DNA from: Bacteroides faecalis
Lineage (GTDB): Bacteria; Bacteroidota; Bacteroidia; Bacteroidales; Bacteroidaceae
Reading direction: 5' to 3'
NCBI RefSeq assembly: GCF_003865075.1
Contig: NZ_BHWB01000001.1
Location: 496,001-560,000, forward strand
DNA: 64,000 nucleotides
The translations under genes and the position numbers were made by a program. Under the pieces are notes generated by a model that searched no databases, was not told where the DNA came from, and saw only the letters and a list, made by a program, of their open reading frames with translations. Positions 27,701 to 37,800 of the stretch are shown in pieces; the first letter of the stretch is position 1, and every line of letters begins with the position of its first letter.

Positions 27701-27820
27701 GGAACCAATTTACTGACATTCTCTAGTTTCAAACTGTGGGATCCGGAAATGGGTAGTGGAACCGGTGAGAAGTATCCTTTGAGTAAAACCTATACGCTTG
27801 GGTTGACTGTTAACTTATAA
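24734..27820 (+). CDS. SusC/RagA family TonB-dependent transporter, copy 2
   Basis: 1028 residues with signal peptide, carboxypeptidase-D-like domain (about 25-105), TonB-box-like VLDEVTITGTG, plug (NALAGTVPGIMARQTSGQ, WIRGISTFGAGSSALVLVDG) and a barrel ending YTLGLTVNL. No STN domain. Compared with copies 3 and 4 the plug and C-terminal barrel are nearly the same, while stretches such as 480-510 and 660-690 vary, as expected where ligand is contacted. It is separated from susD by only 11 bp. Confidence 0.95.
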   Translation: MKKIFLLFWLVIGCMSASYAQEQQIEVIGVVTDNNKEPLIGANIMVKNMPGFGVMTDINGRYKIKVSEYATLVYSYIGFKTQEKIVKGNKVIDVVLKEDEANVLDEVTITGTGAQKKITVTGAVTTVDVSQLKTPSASITNALAGTVPGIMARQTSGQPGENFSEFWIRGISTFGAGSSALVLVDGFERGLNEVNVEDIQDFSVLKDASATAIYGSRGANGVVLITTKRGKEGKTKVNAKVETSYSMRTKTPEFVDGVKYVQMVNEAFTTRSKPAPYTDEDVELFRNGLDPELFPNVNWMDMILKKGAPIYRATVDLSGGGTTARYFVSASYVDEGGMYKTDKGLKEYDTNANYRRWNYRMNVDLDLTKTTLLKVGVSGSLDKKNQPGGTASQVWISALSYNPIATPVKYKDGKWAAQGTNNQINPWFLVTQMGYAENWNNKIQTTVNLEQDLKFVTKGLKFIGRFGYDTNTYNSNAHRKWPDMWRAQNQRNGFGQLELKKVVEEQLMKITPTSTGDRKEYLEAELHYNRTFGDHIVGGVMKYTQDKTVNTSENPTYNAIQGIENRHQGLAGRFTYGWKYRYFVDFNFGYNGSENFATGHQFGFFPAYSAAWNIAEEPIVKKILPWLNMFKLRYSYGKVGNDNLMEGNTKIRFPYLSTYKTEDKYGYYFGDVRTESFSGTFYPGLTYSNFASNGITWEIAKKHDVGIDFSMFGEKFSGAIDYFHEQRDGIYMKRSFLPYSTGLLEYSPYANIGSVLSRGFDGNIAYNQKFGEVGITFRANMTYSKNEIKEYDEQYSHFDYKYKKGYRVDQLRGLISEGLFSNYDEIRNSPKQTFGEVAPGDIKYKDVNGDGVIDGNDEVPIGATTRPNLIYGFGLSAQWKGFDFNLHFQGAGKSSFALYGSVAYPLSQGYWGNILSDVDGNYWSLGTNENPNAKYPRLSFNGNSNNFRSSTYWMRDGSYLRLKNLELGYTLPTRWMNRIYLNKVRIYFMGTNLLTFSSFKLWDPEMGSGTGEKYPLSKTYTLGLTVNL

Positions 27821-27831
27821 AACAAAATATC

Positions 27832-29883
27832 ATGAAGAGAAAAATATATATATTATTAGCAGTGTCCGTAATGACGTTTGGATTGTTCTTCACTTCTTGT
27901 AGCGATTATTTAAATGTAGAGAAGCATTTCGTTGACACACAATCGGAAGATAAGATATTCACAAATAGAACATACACCATGCAATGGCTGGCATATTGTT
28001 ATTGCCGATTGATGGGGGATAATATAGAAGTTGGTCATAGCCGTTTTTGCCCGCAAAACTTTGCAGATGACCAAGTGTTTAGTGAAACTTACGGACGTTA
28101 TAAAGCCTATAAGTTGGGAGAAATCGGATACGGTTATTCATACAGTGGTTATTACCAGAATTCTTGGAAATGGGCTTACGCTGCTATCTATCAGGCTACT
28201 GTTTTGATTAATAGGGTAGACGGAAATACTGACCTGACGGCAGAAGAAGTTTCTGACGTGAAGGGACAAGCCCGTTTCTTACGTGCATATTTCTATTGGT
28301 TAATGATGAGAAGATACGGTCCGGTGCCCATCATGCCGACGGAAGGCGTAGATTACGGAAAAAGTTACGAAGAACTGAGTTATCCGCGTAACACTTATGA
28401 CGAATGTGTAGAATTTATTGCAGAGGAGATGAAACAAGCTGCTAAGGAATTGCCGGAGAAACGCAATAACTTGAATATGGCACGCCCTACTCGGGGGGCC
28501 GCGCTAGCGGTTCGTGCAAAAGTATATCTCTATGGAGCAAGTCCGCTTTTCAATGGAAACACGGAAATGTCAGATTTCCAGGACAAGACTGGGCGCGTAC
28601 TGATCTCTCAGGAATATAGTGAAGAAAAGTGGGCGAAAGCCGCTGCTGCTGCGAGAGATGTGATAGAAGGTGGATGGTATCAGCTGTTTACGAGAAAATT
28701 CCGCGATAGTGAAGTTGCCGGTGATTATGCGAACCCTAAAACTATCAAGCCTCCTTATCATCCGGTTTATTCGGAAAAGAATTTCCCGGAAGGATGGAAA
28801 GATATCGATCCGTTTGAGTCATATCGTTCGACATTTAGCGGTGAAGTCAATTATTATAATAACCCGGAGATTATTTTCAGTCGTGTCACTAATAGGGCAG
28901 AAGGAGATCATGATTATTTGGTAGATTACTGTGATGTAATTGATTTAGTTAAACATCAGATACCAAATTCTGCAGGTGGGTATAATATGCACAGTATGAC
29001 CATGAAGCAATGCGATGCTTACGATATGGCAGACGGTAAACCTTTTGACCGTGAAACCTGCTTATCCGGTTTTGCCAGTGCTGGAAATAAAAAAGACCGG
29101 CCTTATGATAATTTGGAAGATGGAGTTTGGATGGGATATGCCAATCGTGAACCCCGTTTTTACGCGTCTGTTGGTTATAATGGTGCAAGATGGAACTGCA
29201 CGAGTGCTTCGGATAATTCTGCATCTGATGTAATCAACAAGCAAGTATGGTACTATCGTGGCAAGCCGGACGGACGTGCCAATAATAGTGAACGTTGGTT
29301 GGCTACCGGTATAGGTATCAAAAAATATGTTCATTCGAATGACTGTATGAATCATGGTGGAAATATTCTTGCTAAACTGGAACCGGCTCTCCGTTATGCC
29401 GATATATTGATATCTTATGCAGAAGCTTTGAATGAAATAAAAGGTGGTAACAGTTATGAGATTGAGTCATGGGATGAAAGTACAACGTATACCATCAGCC
29501 GTGATATTAACGAAATGCATCGTGGTATAAAACCCGTCCGTATGCGTGCCGGAGTACCTGATTTTACAGATGACATTTACGGAAGTCGTGATTTACTCTT
29601 CGATAGAATAGTACACGAGCGTCAGATTGAATTCTTTGCTGAAAGCCAGCGTTATTATGATTTGCGTCGTTGGAAGATTGCTCCGGAACATGAAGGTGCA
29701 CAGATCTACGGATGCAACGTGATGATGGACGAAGCGAACAAAGAAGCCTTCTATGTGCCCGTCAGAGTAGCAGGAGTGCAAACCGCTTTCTCTCGTAAAC
29801 AATACTTCTGGCCTATGAACTATGATGAGTTACAACGAAATAAGAATATGACTCAGGCCCCCGGATGGCAGGATTACGATTAA
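27832..29883 (+). CDS. RagB/SusD family outer-membrane lipoprotein, copy 2
   Basis: 683 residues; lipobox FTSC followed by SDYLNVEKHF. Helical scaffold with VKGQARFLRAYFYWLMMRRY and the C-terminal RYADILISYAEALNEIKG and HERQIEFFAESQRYYDLRRW signatures. The segment about 285-385 (TRKFRDSEVAGDY onward) differs most from copies 3 and 4 and may contribute to specificity. It should cap the SusC of copy 2. The gene is intact and in tight operon spacing. Confidence 0.95.
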   Translation: MKRKIYILLAVSVMTFGLFFTSCSDYLNVEKHFVDTQSEDKIFTNRTYTMQWLAYCYCRLMGDNIEVGHSRFCPQNFADDQVFSETYGRYKAYKLGEIGYGYSYSGYYQNSWKWAYAAIYQATVLINRVDGNTDLTAEEVSDVKGQARFLRAYFYWLMMRRYGPVPIMPTEGVDYGKSYEELSYPRNTYDECVEFIAEEMKQAAKELPEKRNNLNMARPTRGAALAVRAKVYLYGASPLFNGNTEMSDFQDKTGRVLISQEYSEEKWAKAAAAARDVIEGGWYQLFTRKFRDSEVAGDYANPKTIKPPYHPVYSEKNFPEGWKDIDPFESYRSTFSGEVNYYNNPEIIFSRVTNRAEGDHDYLVDYCDVIDLVKHQIPNSAGGYNMHSMTMKQCDAYDMADGKPFDRETCLSGFASAGNKKDRPYDNLEDGVWMGYANREPRFYASVGYNGARWNCTSASDNSASDVINKQVWYYRGKPDGRANNSERWLATGIGIKKYVHSNDCMNHGGNILAKLEPALRYADILISYAEALNEIKGGNSYEIESWDESTTYTISRDINEMHRGIKPVRMRAGVPDFTDDIYGSRDLLFDRIVHERQIEFFAESQRYYDLRRWKIAPEHEGAQIYGCNVMMDEANKEAFYVPVRVAGVQTAFSRKQYFWPMNYDELQRNKNMTQAPGWQDYD

Positions 29884-29911
29884 TAAATCTAAGTACATAA
29901 AAAAATATAAT

Positions 29912-30922
29912 ATGAAAAAATTATATATATTAGGAATGATGTTAGGAGTATGTGCTGTATTCAGTTCATGCAACGACGAATGGAAAGACGAATTATATGT
30001 GGAAATGGTATCATTGAAAGCACCGTTAGGCAGTCAGGGAGTACATGACATTTATGTACGTTACCAATCTGACGGTTCCGGTTCGTTTCTGCTGCCAGTC
30101 ATTGTGAGCGGTTCACAGGAAAACGCTCGGAATATAGATGTGAAAATCAGTGTAGATAACGATACGCTTGATATTTTTAATCGCGAAAAGTACTTGGACC
30201 GCAAAGATTTGTGGTATCATCAGCTTCCGGAACAATTTTATTCGTTCCCGACAAACGGAGTGTGCCATATTCCGGCCGGGAAAAATACAGAGACATTTGC
30301 CATTGATTTCAATTTGAAAGGATTGGACTTGAATGAGAAGTGGGTACTCCCATTAACCATAGACAAAGATCCGTCATATGTGCAAAATATCCGTAAAGGA
30401 TATCATAAAGCATTGCTGAATCTTCATTTATTTAATGACTATTCCGGAAGTTACGCATCGAATGCTGTGAGTGTTTTTATTGGTGAAAGTACGAAAGATC
30501 CCGCAACTGTAGCTACTCGCGAGCTACGTGTTATAGACGACAGGACAGTTTTCTTCTATGCCGGAACTTGGTGGGAAGAAGATGAAAAACGTAATCAATA
30601 TAAAGTTGGTGTCAGATTCGGAGAAGGTACGATTGATGAAGACGGAGTTGAGACGGGACCGCTTGAAGTGTTTGCGGTAGATCCAACGAATCCGACCCAA
30701 ATCGAACCATTCGGTAATTGCCATTATCGTAGAAGCGTAGAACCGCATGCGACTCTGCCACATATCGAAAAGCATACTACGACCATATACCTGAATTATT
30801 ATTATACGGATAATACATCTGATCCGGATCATCCGATTCGTTATCGCGCTACCGGAAGTATGGGTACACAACGCTCAATCAATACGTTGATACCGGATCA
30901 AGATCAGGCTATTCAGTGGTAA
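29912..30922 (+). CDS. DUF4973-type surface lipoprotein, copy 2
   Basis: 336 residues, lipobox SSC followed by NDEWKDEL. Same two-part layout as the other copies: a DUF1735-like N-terminal region (VSLKAPLGSQGVHDIYVRY, DVKISVDNDTL) and a DUF4973 C-terminal region with DRTVFFYAGTWWEEDE. It ends in LIPDQDQAIQW. The last 40 bp of the gene are nearly identical to the end of copy 3, which converges on it from the other side, so the two cassettes are inverted relative to each other at both ends. Confidence 0.8.
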   Translation: MKKLYILGMMLGVCAVFSSCNDEWKDELYVEMVSLKAPLGSQGVHDIYVRYQSDGSGSFLLPVIVSGSQENARNIDVKISVDNDTLDIFNREKYLDRKDLWYHQLPEQFYSFPTNGVCHIPAGKNTETFAIDFNLKGLDLNEKWVLPLTIDKDPSYVQNIRKGYHKALLNLHLFNDYSGSYASNAVSVFIGESTKDPATVATRELRVIDDRTVFFYAGTWWEEDEKRNQYKVGVRFGEGTIDEDGVETGPLEVFAVDPTNPTQIEPFGNCHYRRSVEPHATLPHIEKHTTTIYLNYYYTDNTSDPDHPIRYRATGSMGTQRSINTLIPDQDQAIQW

Positions 30923-31027
30923 TTTCCAACTGAGCTATACATAAGATGATATATGTAGTACTACTAAGGAATATGTCTGAAAGATAATGTATTCCCCCAA
31001 AAAGGTGGATACGTTGGATACTATAAA

Positions 31028-31070
31028 TTTTGGTAAAGTATCCGGTACGCTACCGGATACTTTACCAAAA
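31028..31070. terminator. Very strong hairpin, probable terminator of copy 2
   Basis: Two perfect 20-bp arms (31028-31047 and 31051-31070) with a 3-nt CGC loop, T-rich sequence following on the plus strand. The arms include GGTAAAGTATCCGGTA. It lies about 105 bp after the last gene of copy 2. Its length is unusual for a simple terminator. Confidence 0.7.
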
Positions 31071-31318
31071 TCTATTTTTATTCTTTTGTTACTACATTTG
31101 CTTGTTAAACTTTCCATTAACTCTTATGTAGTAATTACCGCAAATTCGATTTCCTCTTCCCATATAGGCTTCGACTTATTTCCGATTTCAGTCTTCCATA
31201 TCCCTAATTTTCAATATATTATAAGTGACGAGCTGAAGTATTAATAGATTAGTTCTTCTGCTCCTATTACAAACTTTATTTTCTTTAATAGTAAAGTTGT
31301 TATTTATTAATTGTAATC

Positions 31319-31402
31319 TATAAATGGAAGTTTCGTTTGTATAAATGCAAGTTTTGTTTATATAAACGCAAGTTCTGTTTATACAAACGCAACTTTCATT
31401 TA
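31319..31402. repeat. Four 21-bp tandem repeats
   Basis: Units at 31319, 31340, 31361 and 31382, each of the form TATAAAyGCAAGTTyyGTTT plus one base, with the first and last units more diverged. The outer ends (CTATAAATGgAAGTT and AACTTtCATTTATAG) are mutually inverted. There are no spacers, so it is not a CRISPR array. Confidence 0.85.
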
Positions 31403-31578
31403 TAGTTTATTCCTAATAAGGAATAATTTCTCTATTAGAGGAAAAGAAGTTAGGTATTAAAGAACAGAAAGTTTGTTATTAATGAAATGGAGAATATCTA
31501 TTAATAAGGAGTTTAAAAGTTGACCACCGTCCATAAAACAAAAAGGACAATGATAGTAACCGGCAAAGGTGATAGAGA

Positions 31579-31609
31579 AGGTGATAGGTTGGAAATCAAC
31601 CTATCACCT
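31579..31609. other. 13-bp-stem hairpin within a GGTGATAGGTTG repeat group
   Basis: AGGTGATAGGTTG (31579-31591) pairs with CAACCTATCACCT (31597-31609). A third GGTGATAGGTTG copy follows near 31650 and a partial one precedes it. No T-tract is present, so a terminator role is unlikely. Confidence 0.6.
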
Positions 31610-31698
31610 CTTGAAAGTACGATGAATAAGGGAATACAGAAGATTGGTGATAGGTTGATAGAGAAAATGATATTTTTTCTAGTAGAGTTATATTAAAA

Positions 31699-31740
31699 AG
31701 TAAACCCTAATAGTTTGTTAAAAACATTTGGGGTTTACTT
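31699..31740 (-). terminator. Intrinsic terminator of cassette copy 3
   Basis: AAGTAAACCC (31699-31708) pairs with GGGTTTACTT (31731-31740). Read on the minus strand the stem is followed by TTTTTAATA, 35 bp after the copy 3 DUF4973 stop. Confidence 0.8.
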
Positions 31741-31774
31741 CATATATTCATATCTTGTAGTATTTGCTAAAGAC

Positions 31775-32785
31775 TTACCACTGAATAGCTTGATCTTGAT
31801 CCGGTATCAACGTATTGATTGAGCGTTGCATAGACATATTACCCGTAACACGATAAGTAAGCGGGTTATTCGGATCTGAAGTGACATCCGTATAATAATA
31901 ATTCAAATACATCACCGTAGTATGTAATTCTATATACGGTTGAGTCGGATGCGGTTCCACGCTTCTACGATAACGACAGTTACCAAACGAACTGATTTGT
32001 GTTTCATTAGCAGCATCACCAGCCTTAACAGTCAGTGGACCGGTGACTACTCCGTCCGCATCCTTTGTTCCTTCACCAAATTCAACAATCACTTTATATT
32101 TATCGCGGTGCTCATCCTCTTCCCACCAAGTTCCGGCATAGAAGAAAACCGATTTATCGTCCACTACCCGGACATCACGAGTCCCTGCTGTGGCAGGATC
32201 ATTACTGCTTTCTCCCAAATAGACATTCATGCCCGTTGCGGAGTAAGTGCCCGAGTAATCATTAAAAAGATGAAGATTCAACAGTGCCTTATAATATCCC
32301 TTACGGATATTCAGTTCATAAGAAGGCCCCTTGTCTATGGTCAATGGGAGCACCCACTTCTCATTCAAATCCAGTCCTTCCAAATGAAAGTCGATGTCAT
32401 AGGTTTGGTCGTCCCGTCCTGCGGGAATATGGCACACTCCATTTGTCGGGAATGAATAAAATTGCTCTGGCAATTGTTTGTACCACAGGTCCCTGCGGTC
32501 CAAATACTTCTCTGTATTCAAAATTGCGAGAGTATCATTATCCACACTGATTTCCACGTCTATATCCCGATCATTAGTTTGAGAACCACTGACAATTACT
32601 GGCAGTTGGAACGAGCCGCTACCATCAGGCTGGTAGCGTATGTAAATATCACTCACGCTATTACTGCCGTTCGGTGCTTTGAAAGAAACCATCCTTACAA
32701 AAAGCTCGTCTTTCCATTCATCGTTACATGAACTGAATAAAGTACATGCACCCAATATGATTCCTAAAATATATACTTTTTTCAT
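31775..32785 (-). CDS. DUF4973-type surface lipoprotein, copy 3
   Basis: 336 residues, lipobox SSC followed by NDEWKDEL; DUF1735-like N-terminal half and DUF4973 C-terminal half (DKSVFFYAGTWWEEDEHRDK). It ends in LIPDQDQAIQW. The reading frame is intact even though the first two genes of its cassette carry frameshifts. It is closest to copy 4 by eye, for example TGPLTVKAGD and SFGNC-YRRSVEPHPT are shared. Confidence 0.8.
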   Translation of the reverse strand: MKKVYILGIILGACTLFSSCNDEWKDELFVRMVSFKAPNGSNSVSDIYIRYQPDGSGSFQLPVIVSGSQTNDRDIDVEISVDNDTLAILNTEKYLDRRDLWYKQLPEQFYSFPTNGVCHIPAGRDDQTYDIDFHLEGLDLNEKWVLPLTIDKGPSYELNIRKGYYKALLNLHLFNDYSGTYSATGMNVYLGESSNDPATAGTRDVRVVDDKSVFFYAGTWWEEDEHRDKYKVIVEFGEGTKDADGVVTGPLTVKAGDAANETQISSFGNCRYRRSVEPHPTQPYIELHTTVMYLNYYYTDVTSDPNNPLTYRVTGNMSMQRSINTLIPDQDQAIQW

Positions 32786-32817
32786 ATTGTATTAATTCAT
32801 TATTTATATTACATCTC

Positions 32818-34863
32818 TTAATCGTAATCTTGCCATCCCGGAGCTTGAGTCATGTTCCTATTCCGTTGCAACTCATCATAGTTCATAGGCCAGAAATATT
32901 GTTTCCGGGAAAAAGCGGTTTGGACTCCGGTTACTCTGACCGGCGTGTAGAATGCTTCTGCATGTTCCTTATCCATCATTACGTTGCAACCGTAAATCTG
33001 TCCTCCTTCATGTTCCGGCGCAATCTTCCAGCGACGTACGTCATAGTAACGCTGACTTTCAGCAAAGAACTCGATCTGACGCTCATGCACGATTTTATCA
33101 AAGAATGCGTTTCTATCGCCATATACGTCATTATCATAGTCAGGCACTCCGGCACGCATACGGACAGGTTTCACACCACGACGCATCTGTTCCACATCAC
33201 GACTAATGGTATATGTTGTACTTTCATCCCATGAGGGAATTTCATAGGTAGTCGTTAAATTGTTCAACGCTTCCGCATAAGAAAGCAGGATATCTGCATA
33301 ACGAAGAGCGGGTTCCGGCTTCTGTGTAATGCTTCCGCTGTTATTGGCGCAGTCGGACGGATTGATATACTTCTTTATACCGATGCCGGTAACCAACCAA
33401 CGCTCAACACTATTTGAACGTCCGTCCGTTTCACCGCGATAATACCACACCTGCTTGTTTATAACATTTACGGCACCGGTTCCTATGGCGCTTGTACAGT
33501 TCCACCTCGCACCGTTATAACCTACAGATGCGTAGAAACGGGGTTCACGGTTGGCATATCCCAGCCAAACACCATCTTCCAAATTGTCATAAGGGCGATC
33601 TGCCTTATTATCACTGCTTGCAAAGCCAGTCATACCGGTTGTACGGTCATAGGGATTTCCATCCGCCATGTCATAAGCGTCACACTGTTTCATTGTCATG
33701 GCATGCATATTCCAACCACCAACAGATGACGGCATTTGATGTTTTACCAGCTGCACTACATCGCTATAATCTCCCAGATTATCAAAATCAGCAGCGGCGT
33801 CATTTACGACACGACTGAAGATAATCTCCGGATTATTGAATAGAAAGACCTCCCCATTGAATAATGAACGATAAGAGTCAAATGGGTCGATATCTGCCCA
33901 TCCCTCAGGGAAAGGTTTGTCTGAAAACTTTTTATTATATGGGGGGTCGATCGTTTTTGGATAAGAATAATCTCCTTTGGCTGCTGTTTCCCGTTTTTTA
34001 ACCGTGAAAAGCTTATACCAATCGCCTTCTATTACATCTCTAGCAGCGGCAGCTGCCTTTGCCCATTTGGACTCATCATATTCTTGTGGAATCAATACGC
34101 GTCCAGTCTTATCTGTGAAATCAGCCATCTCCGTATTGCCGTTCGCCAATGGGCTGGCCCCATAAAGATAAACTTTGGCACGTACCGCTAGAGCAGCTCC
34201 CCGGGTGGGGCGTGCGAGATTCAGATTATCCCGTTTTTCTGGTAACTCTTTGGCTGCCTGTACCATTTCCGAAGTGATAAACTCTACACACTCATCGTAT
34301 GTGTTGCGCGGATAACTCAGTTCATCGTAAGGCTTGGTATAATCAACGCCTTCAGTCGGCAGCAAAGGTATCGGTCCATATCTTCTCAACAACATCCAGT
34401 AAAAATAAGCTCGAAGGAAACGTGCCTGCCCTTTCACATCTTGAATCTCTTCCGGAGTAAAGTCTTGATTGATGTCTACTTTATTAATCAAAACTGTAGC
34501 TTGATAGATAGCCGCATATGACCATTTCCAAGCATTCTGGTAGTAACCGCTGTATGAATAACCATATCCGATTTCTCCCAGTTTGTATGCCTTATAACGG
34601 CCATATGTTTCACTGAACACCTGATCGTCTGCGAAGTTTTGCGGACAAAAGCGGGAATGACCTACTTCTATGTTATCACCCAACAAACGGCTATAACAAT
34701 AAGAAAGCCACTGTAGTGTATACATATCATCAGAGAATATTTTATCTTCGGATTGTGCATCCTCAAAATATTTCTCTACATTCAGAAAGTCGGAGCAGGA
34801 AGTGAAGGACAGTCCGCAAATAATAGCTGCCATTCCCAGCAGTAAATGTATTTTTTTCTTCAT
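32818..34863 (-). CDS. RagB/SusD family outer-membrane lipoprotein, copy 3
   Basis: 681 residues, intact; lipobox FTSC followed by SDFLNVEKYF. All family signatures are present (VKGQARFLRAYFYWMLLRRY, RYADILLSYAEALNNL, HERQIEFFAESQRYYDVRRW). Its C-terminal third is almost the same as copy 4, with a 50-bp identical DNA tract (33182-33231 versus 51023-51072), whereas the middle differs. Since its partner SusC is frameshifted, this SusD may be orphaned, may pair with another SusC, or may be on the way to decay. Confidence 0.93.
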   Translation of the reverse strand: MKKKIHLLLGMAAIICGLSFTSCSDFLNVEKYFEDAQSEDKIFSDDMYTLQWLSYCYSRLLGDNIEVGHSRFCPQNFADDQVFSETYGRYKAYKLGEIGYGYSYSGYYQNAWKWSYAAIYQATVLINKVDINQDFTPEEIQDVKGQARFLRAYFYWMLLRRYGPIPLLPTEGVDYTKPYDELSYPRNTYDECVEFITSEMVQAAKELPEKRDNLNLARPTRGAALAVRAKVYLYGASPLANGNTEMADFTDKTGRVLIPQEYDESKWAKAAAAARDVIEGDWYKLFTVKKRETAAKGDYSYPKTIDPPYNKKFSDKPFPEGWADIDPFDSYRSLFNGEVFLFNNPEIIFSRVVNDAAADFDNLGDYSDVVQLVKHQMPSSVGGWNMHAMTMKQCDAYDMADGNPYDRTTGMTGFASSDNKADRPYDNLEDGVWLGYANREPRFYASVGYNGARWNCTSAIGTGAVNVINKQVWYYRGETDGRSNSVERWLVTGIGIKKYINPSDCANNSGSITQKPEPALRYADILLSYAEALNNLTTTYEIPSWDESTTYTISRDVEQMRRGVKPVRMRAGVPDYDNDVYGDRNAFFDKIVHERQIEFFAESQRYYDVRRWKIAPEHEGGQIYGCNVMMDKEHAEAFYTPVRVTGVQTAFSRKQYFWPMNYDELQRNRNMTQAPGWQDYD

Positions 34864-34874
34864 AGTATTCTATT

Positions 34875-37800
34875 TTATAAATTAACAGTCAATCCTATTG
34901 TATAGGTTCTGGATAAGGGATATTTTTCTCCTGTTGCGCTACCCATTTCCGGATCCCACAGCTTAAAGCCGGAGAATGTCAGCAAGTTGGTTCCCATGAA
35001 ATAGATACGCATCTTGTTTATATATAGGTTTCTTGTCCACCTAGTAGGAAGTGTATACCCCAACTCCAAATTCTTCAGACGGATATAAGAGGCATCGCGC
35101 ATCCAATATGTGGAATTCTGGTAGTTGTTGTTATTGGGTCCGAAAGTCAGACGTGGATATTTCGCATTAGGATCCTCGTTGGTACCGAGCGACCAATAAT
35201 TTCCCACGACATCGGTCAGGATATTTCCCCAATATCTACTACTGAGAGGGAAGGCAACTGTTCCATGGGTTATGAAGGAAGATTTTCCCGCTCCTTGGAA
35301 ATGCAAGTTAAAGTCGAACCCATTCCACTGGGCCGATACCCCGAATCCATAAATCAGATTCGGTCTGGTGGTAGCACCGATAGGTACAATGTCATTGTCG
35401 TTAATAATTCCATCGCCATTGATGTCTTTATACTTGATGTCACCCGGGGCTACGTCTCCAAATGTCTGCTTGGGACTGTTACGAATGTCATCATAGTCCG
35501 TAAACAGTCCTTTTGAAATCAACCCTCTCAACTGGTCTACGCGGAATCCGCTGTAAAGAGTATAGTCATAATGGCTGTAAGCTTCATCATACGCTTTGAT
35601 TTCATTCTTACTATAGGTCATGTTGCCACGGAAGGTAAGATTGACCTTACCCAATTTCTGGTTGTAAGCGATATTCCCATCGAACCCCTTTGATAAAACA
35701 GATCCCACATTGGCATACGGAGCATCCTCCAGTAAACCGGTACTGTATGGTAAAAATGCTCGTTTCTGATAAATTCCGTCACGTTGTTCGTGGAAGTAAT
35801 CCACGGTACCGCTGAACTTGTCGTTGAACAGAGAGAAATCAATCCCGACATCGTGTTTTTTCGCGATTTCCCATGAGATGCCTCTTGACGCGAAATTATT
35901 AAAAGTTAATCCCTGATAGAAAGCGGAAGGAGAGGTAGAAGTACCTATATCCCCGTAATAATAACCGTATATATTATTGCTCTTATACGATGACAAATAG
36001 GGAAGCGTGATGATAAAAAGTCGTTGCCTACTTTGCCGTATGAATAACGGAGCTTGAACATATTCATCCACTTGAAGTTTTTCTTGATAATAGGTTCTTC
36101 AGCAATGTTCCATGCCGCAGAGTAAGCCGGGAAAAAACCGAATTGGTGTCCGGTGGCAAAGTTTTCCGAGCCGTTGTAACCAAAGTTGAAATCAAAGAAA
36201 TAACGGTATTTCCATCCGTACGTGAAACGTCCGGCCAACCCTTGATGACGGCGTTCAATCGCCTGAATAGCATTCGCCGTAAGATTTTCCGATGTATTCA
36301 CAGTTTTGTCCTGAGTGTATTTAAGAACACCGCCCACCATGTGGTCACCGAAGGTACGGTCATAGTGCAACTCAGCCTCCAGATACTCTTTGCGTTCACC
36401 CGTCGAATGAGGATCAACCACCATCAGCTGTTCTTCCACTACCTTGTCGTATTCCAGTTCCCCCAAAGCATTCCGCTTATTCTGTGCCTTCCACATGTCG
36501 GGATATTTAATATGTGAGTTGGTATTATAGGTATTGGTATCATAGCCAAACCGTCCGTAGAACTTCAGTCCTTTGGTGATAAACTTCAAGTCTTGTTCCA
36601 GATTGGCGGTACTTTGTATCTTGTTATTCCATTTTTCCTGATATCCCATCTGCGTAACCAACATCCATGGATTAATTTGGTTATTAGTACCCTGCGCAGC
36701 CCATTTTCCGTCCTTGTATCTTACCGGAGTAGCGATGGGATTGTATGAGAGTGCAGAAATCCATATCTGACTAGCAGATCCTCCCGGTTGGTTCTGTTTA
36801 TCCAATGAACCGGATATGCCGACCTTCAACAAGGTGGTCTTTGTCAGATTCAGGTCAATGTTCATGCGATAATTCCATCGGCGGTAGTTGGCATTAGTGT
36901 TGTATTTTTCTAGTCCTTCATCCGACTTGTACATACCTCCTTCATCCACATAGCTGGCGGAAACGAAGTAACGAGCAGTTGTACCTCCACCGCTTAAATT
37001 AAGCGTAGCACGATAGATGGGGGCACCTTTCTTAAGAATCATGTCCATCCAATCTACATTCGGATAGAGTTCCGGATCTAGCCCGTTCCTAAAGAGCTCG
37101 ACTTCCTCATCCGTATAAGGAATTGGTTGACTACGGGTGGAGAAAGCTTCGTTCACCATATTGACGTAGGTCACACCGTCTACAAATTCCGGAGTCATGG
37201 TACGTGTGCTATAAGAGGTCTCTACTTTCGCGTCTATTTTCGTTTTTCCTTCCTTTCCACGCTTAGTGGTAATCAGCACAACACCATTCGCTCCGCGGGA
37301 ACCATAAATAGCTGTCGCGGAAGCATCTTTTAAAACAGAAAAGTCTTGAATATCCTCTACATTGATTTCGTTCAGACTGCGTTCGAATCCATCGACCAGC
37401 ACTAATGCACTGGAACCTGCTCCAAACGTGGAGATACCACGTATCCAGAATTCGGAGATGTTCTCGCCCGGTTGCCCGGAAGTCTGACGTGCCAAAATAC
37501 CCGGCACATTACCGGCTAGGGCATTTGTAATACTGGAAGTAGGAGTCCTTAATTGCTCCACGTCCACCGTGGTCACTGCACCGGTGACGGTAATCTTCTT
37601 CTGTACACCGGTACCTGTAACGGTAACTTCATCCAATACATTATTTTCATCCTCTTTCATGACAATGTCAATCACTTTCTTGTTTTTTACAAACACTTCT
37701 TGTGATGTAAAACCTATATAAGAGAAAATCAAGGTGGAGTAGTCGGGTACTTTTATCTTATATTTACCATTGACATCAGTCATCACGCCGAATCCCGGCA

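Larger units (their letters stand above)
30923..31774. other. 850-bp spacer between convergent copies 2 and 3, rich in repeats and hairpins
   Basis: No gene I can support. It holds a 20-bp-stem hairpin (31028-31070), four 21-bp tandem repeats (31319-31402), a GGTGATAGGTTG family with an inverted pair (31579-31609) and the terminator of copy 3. Confidence 0.65.

Noticed and set aside
30987..31244. 85-codon open frame over the hairpin after copy 2
   Set aside because: It runs through both arms of a perfect inverted repeat, has no recognisable start signal and looks like chance translation.
31319..31402. Possible CRISPR array
   Set aside because: The 21-bp units are contiguous with no spacers and no cas genes are near.
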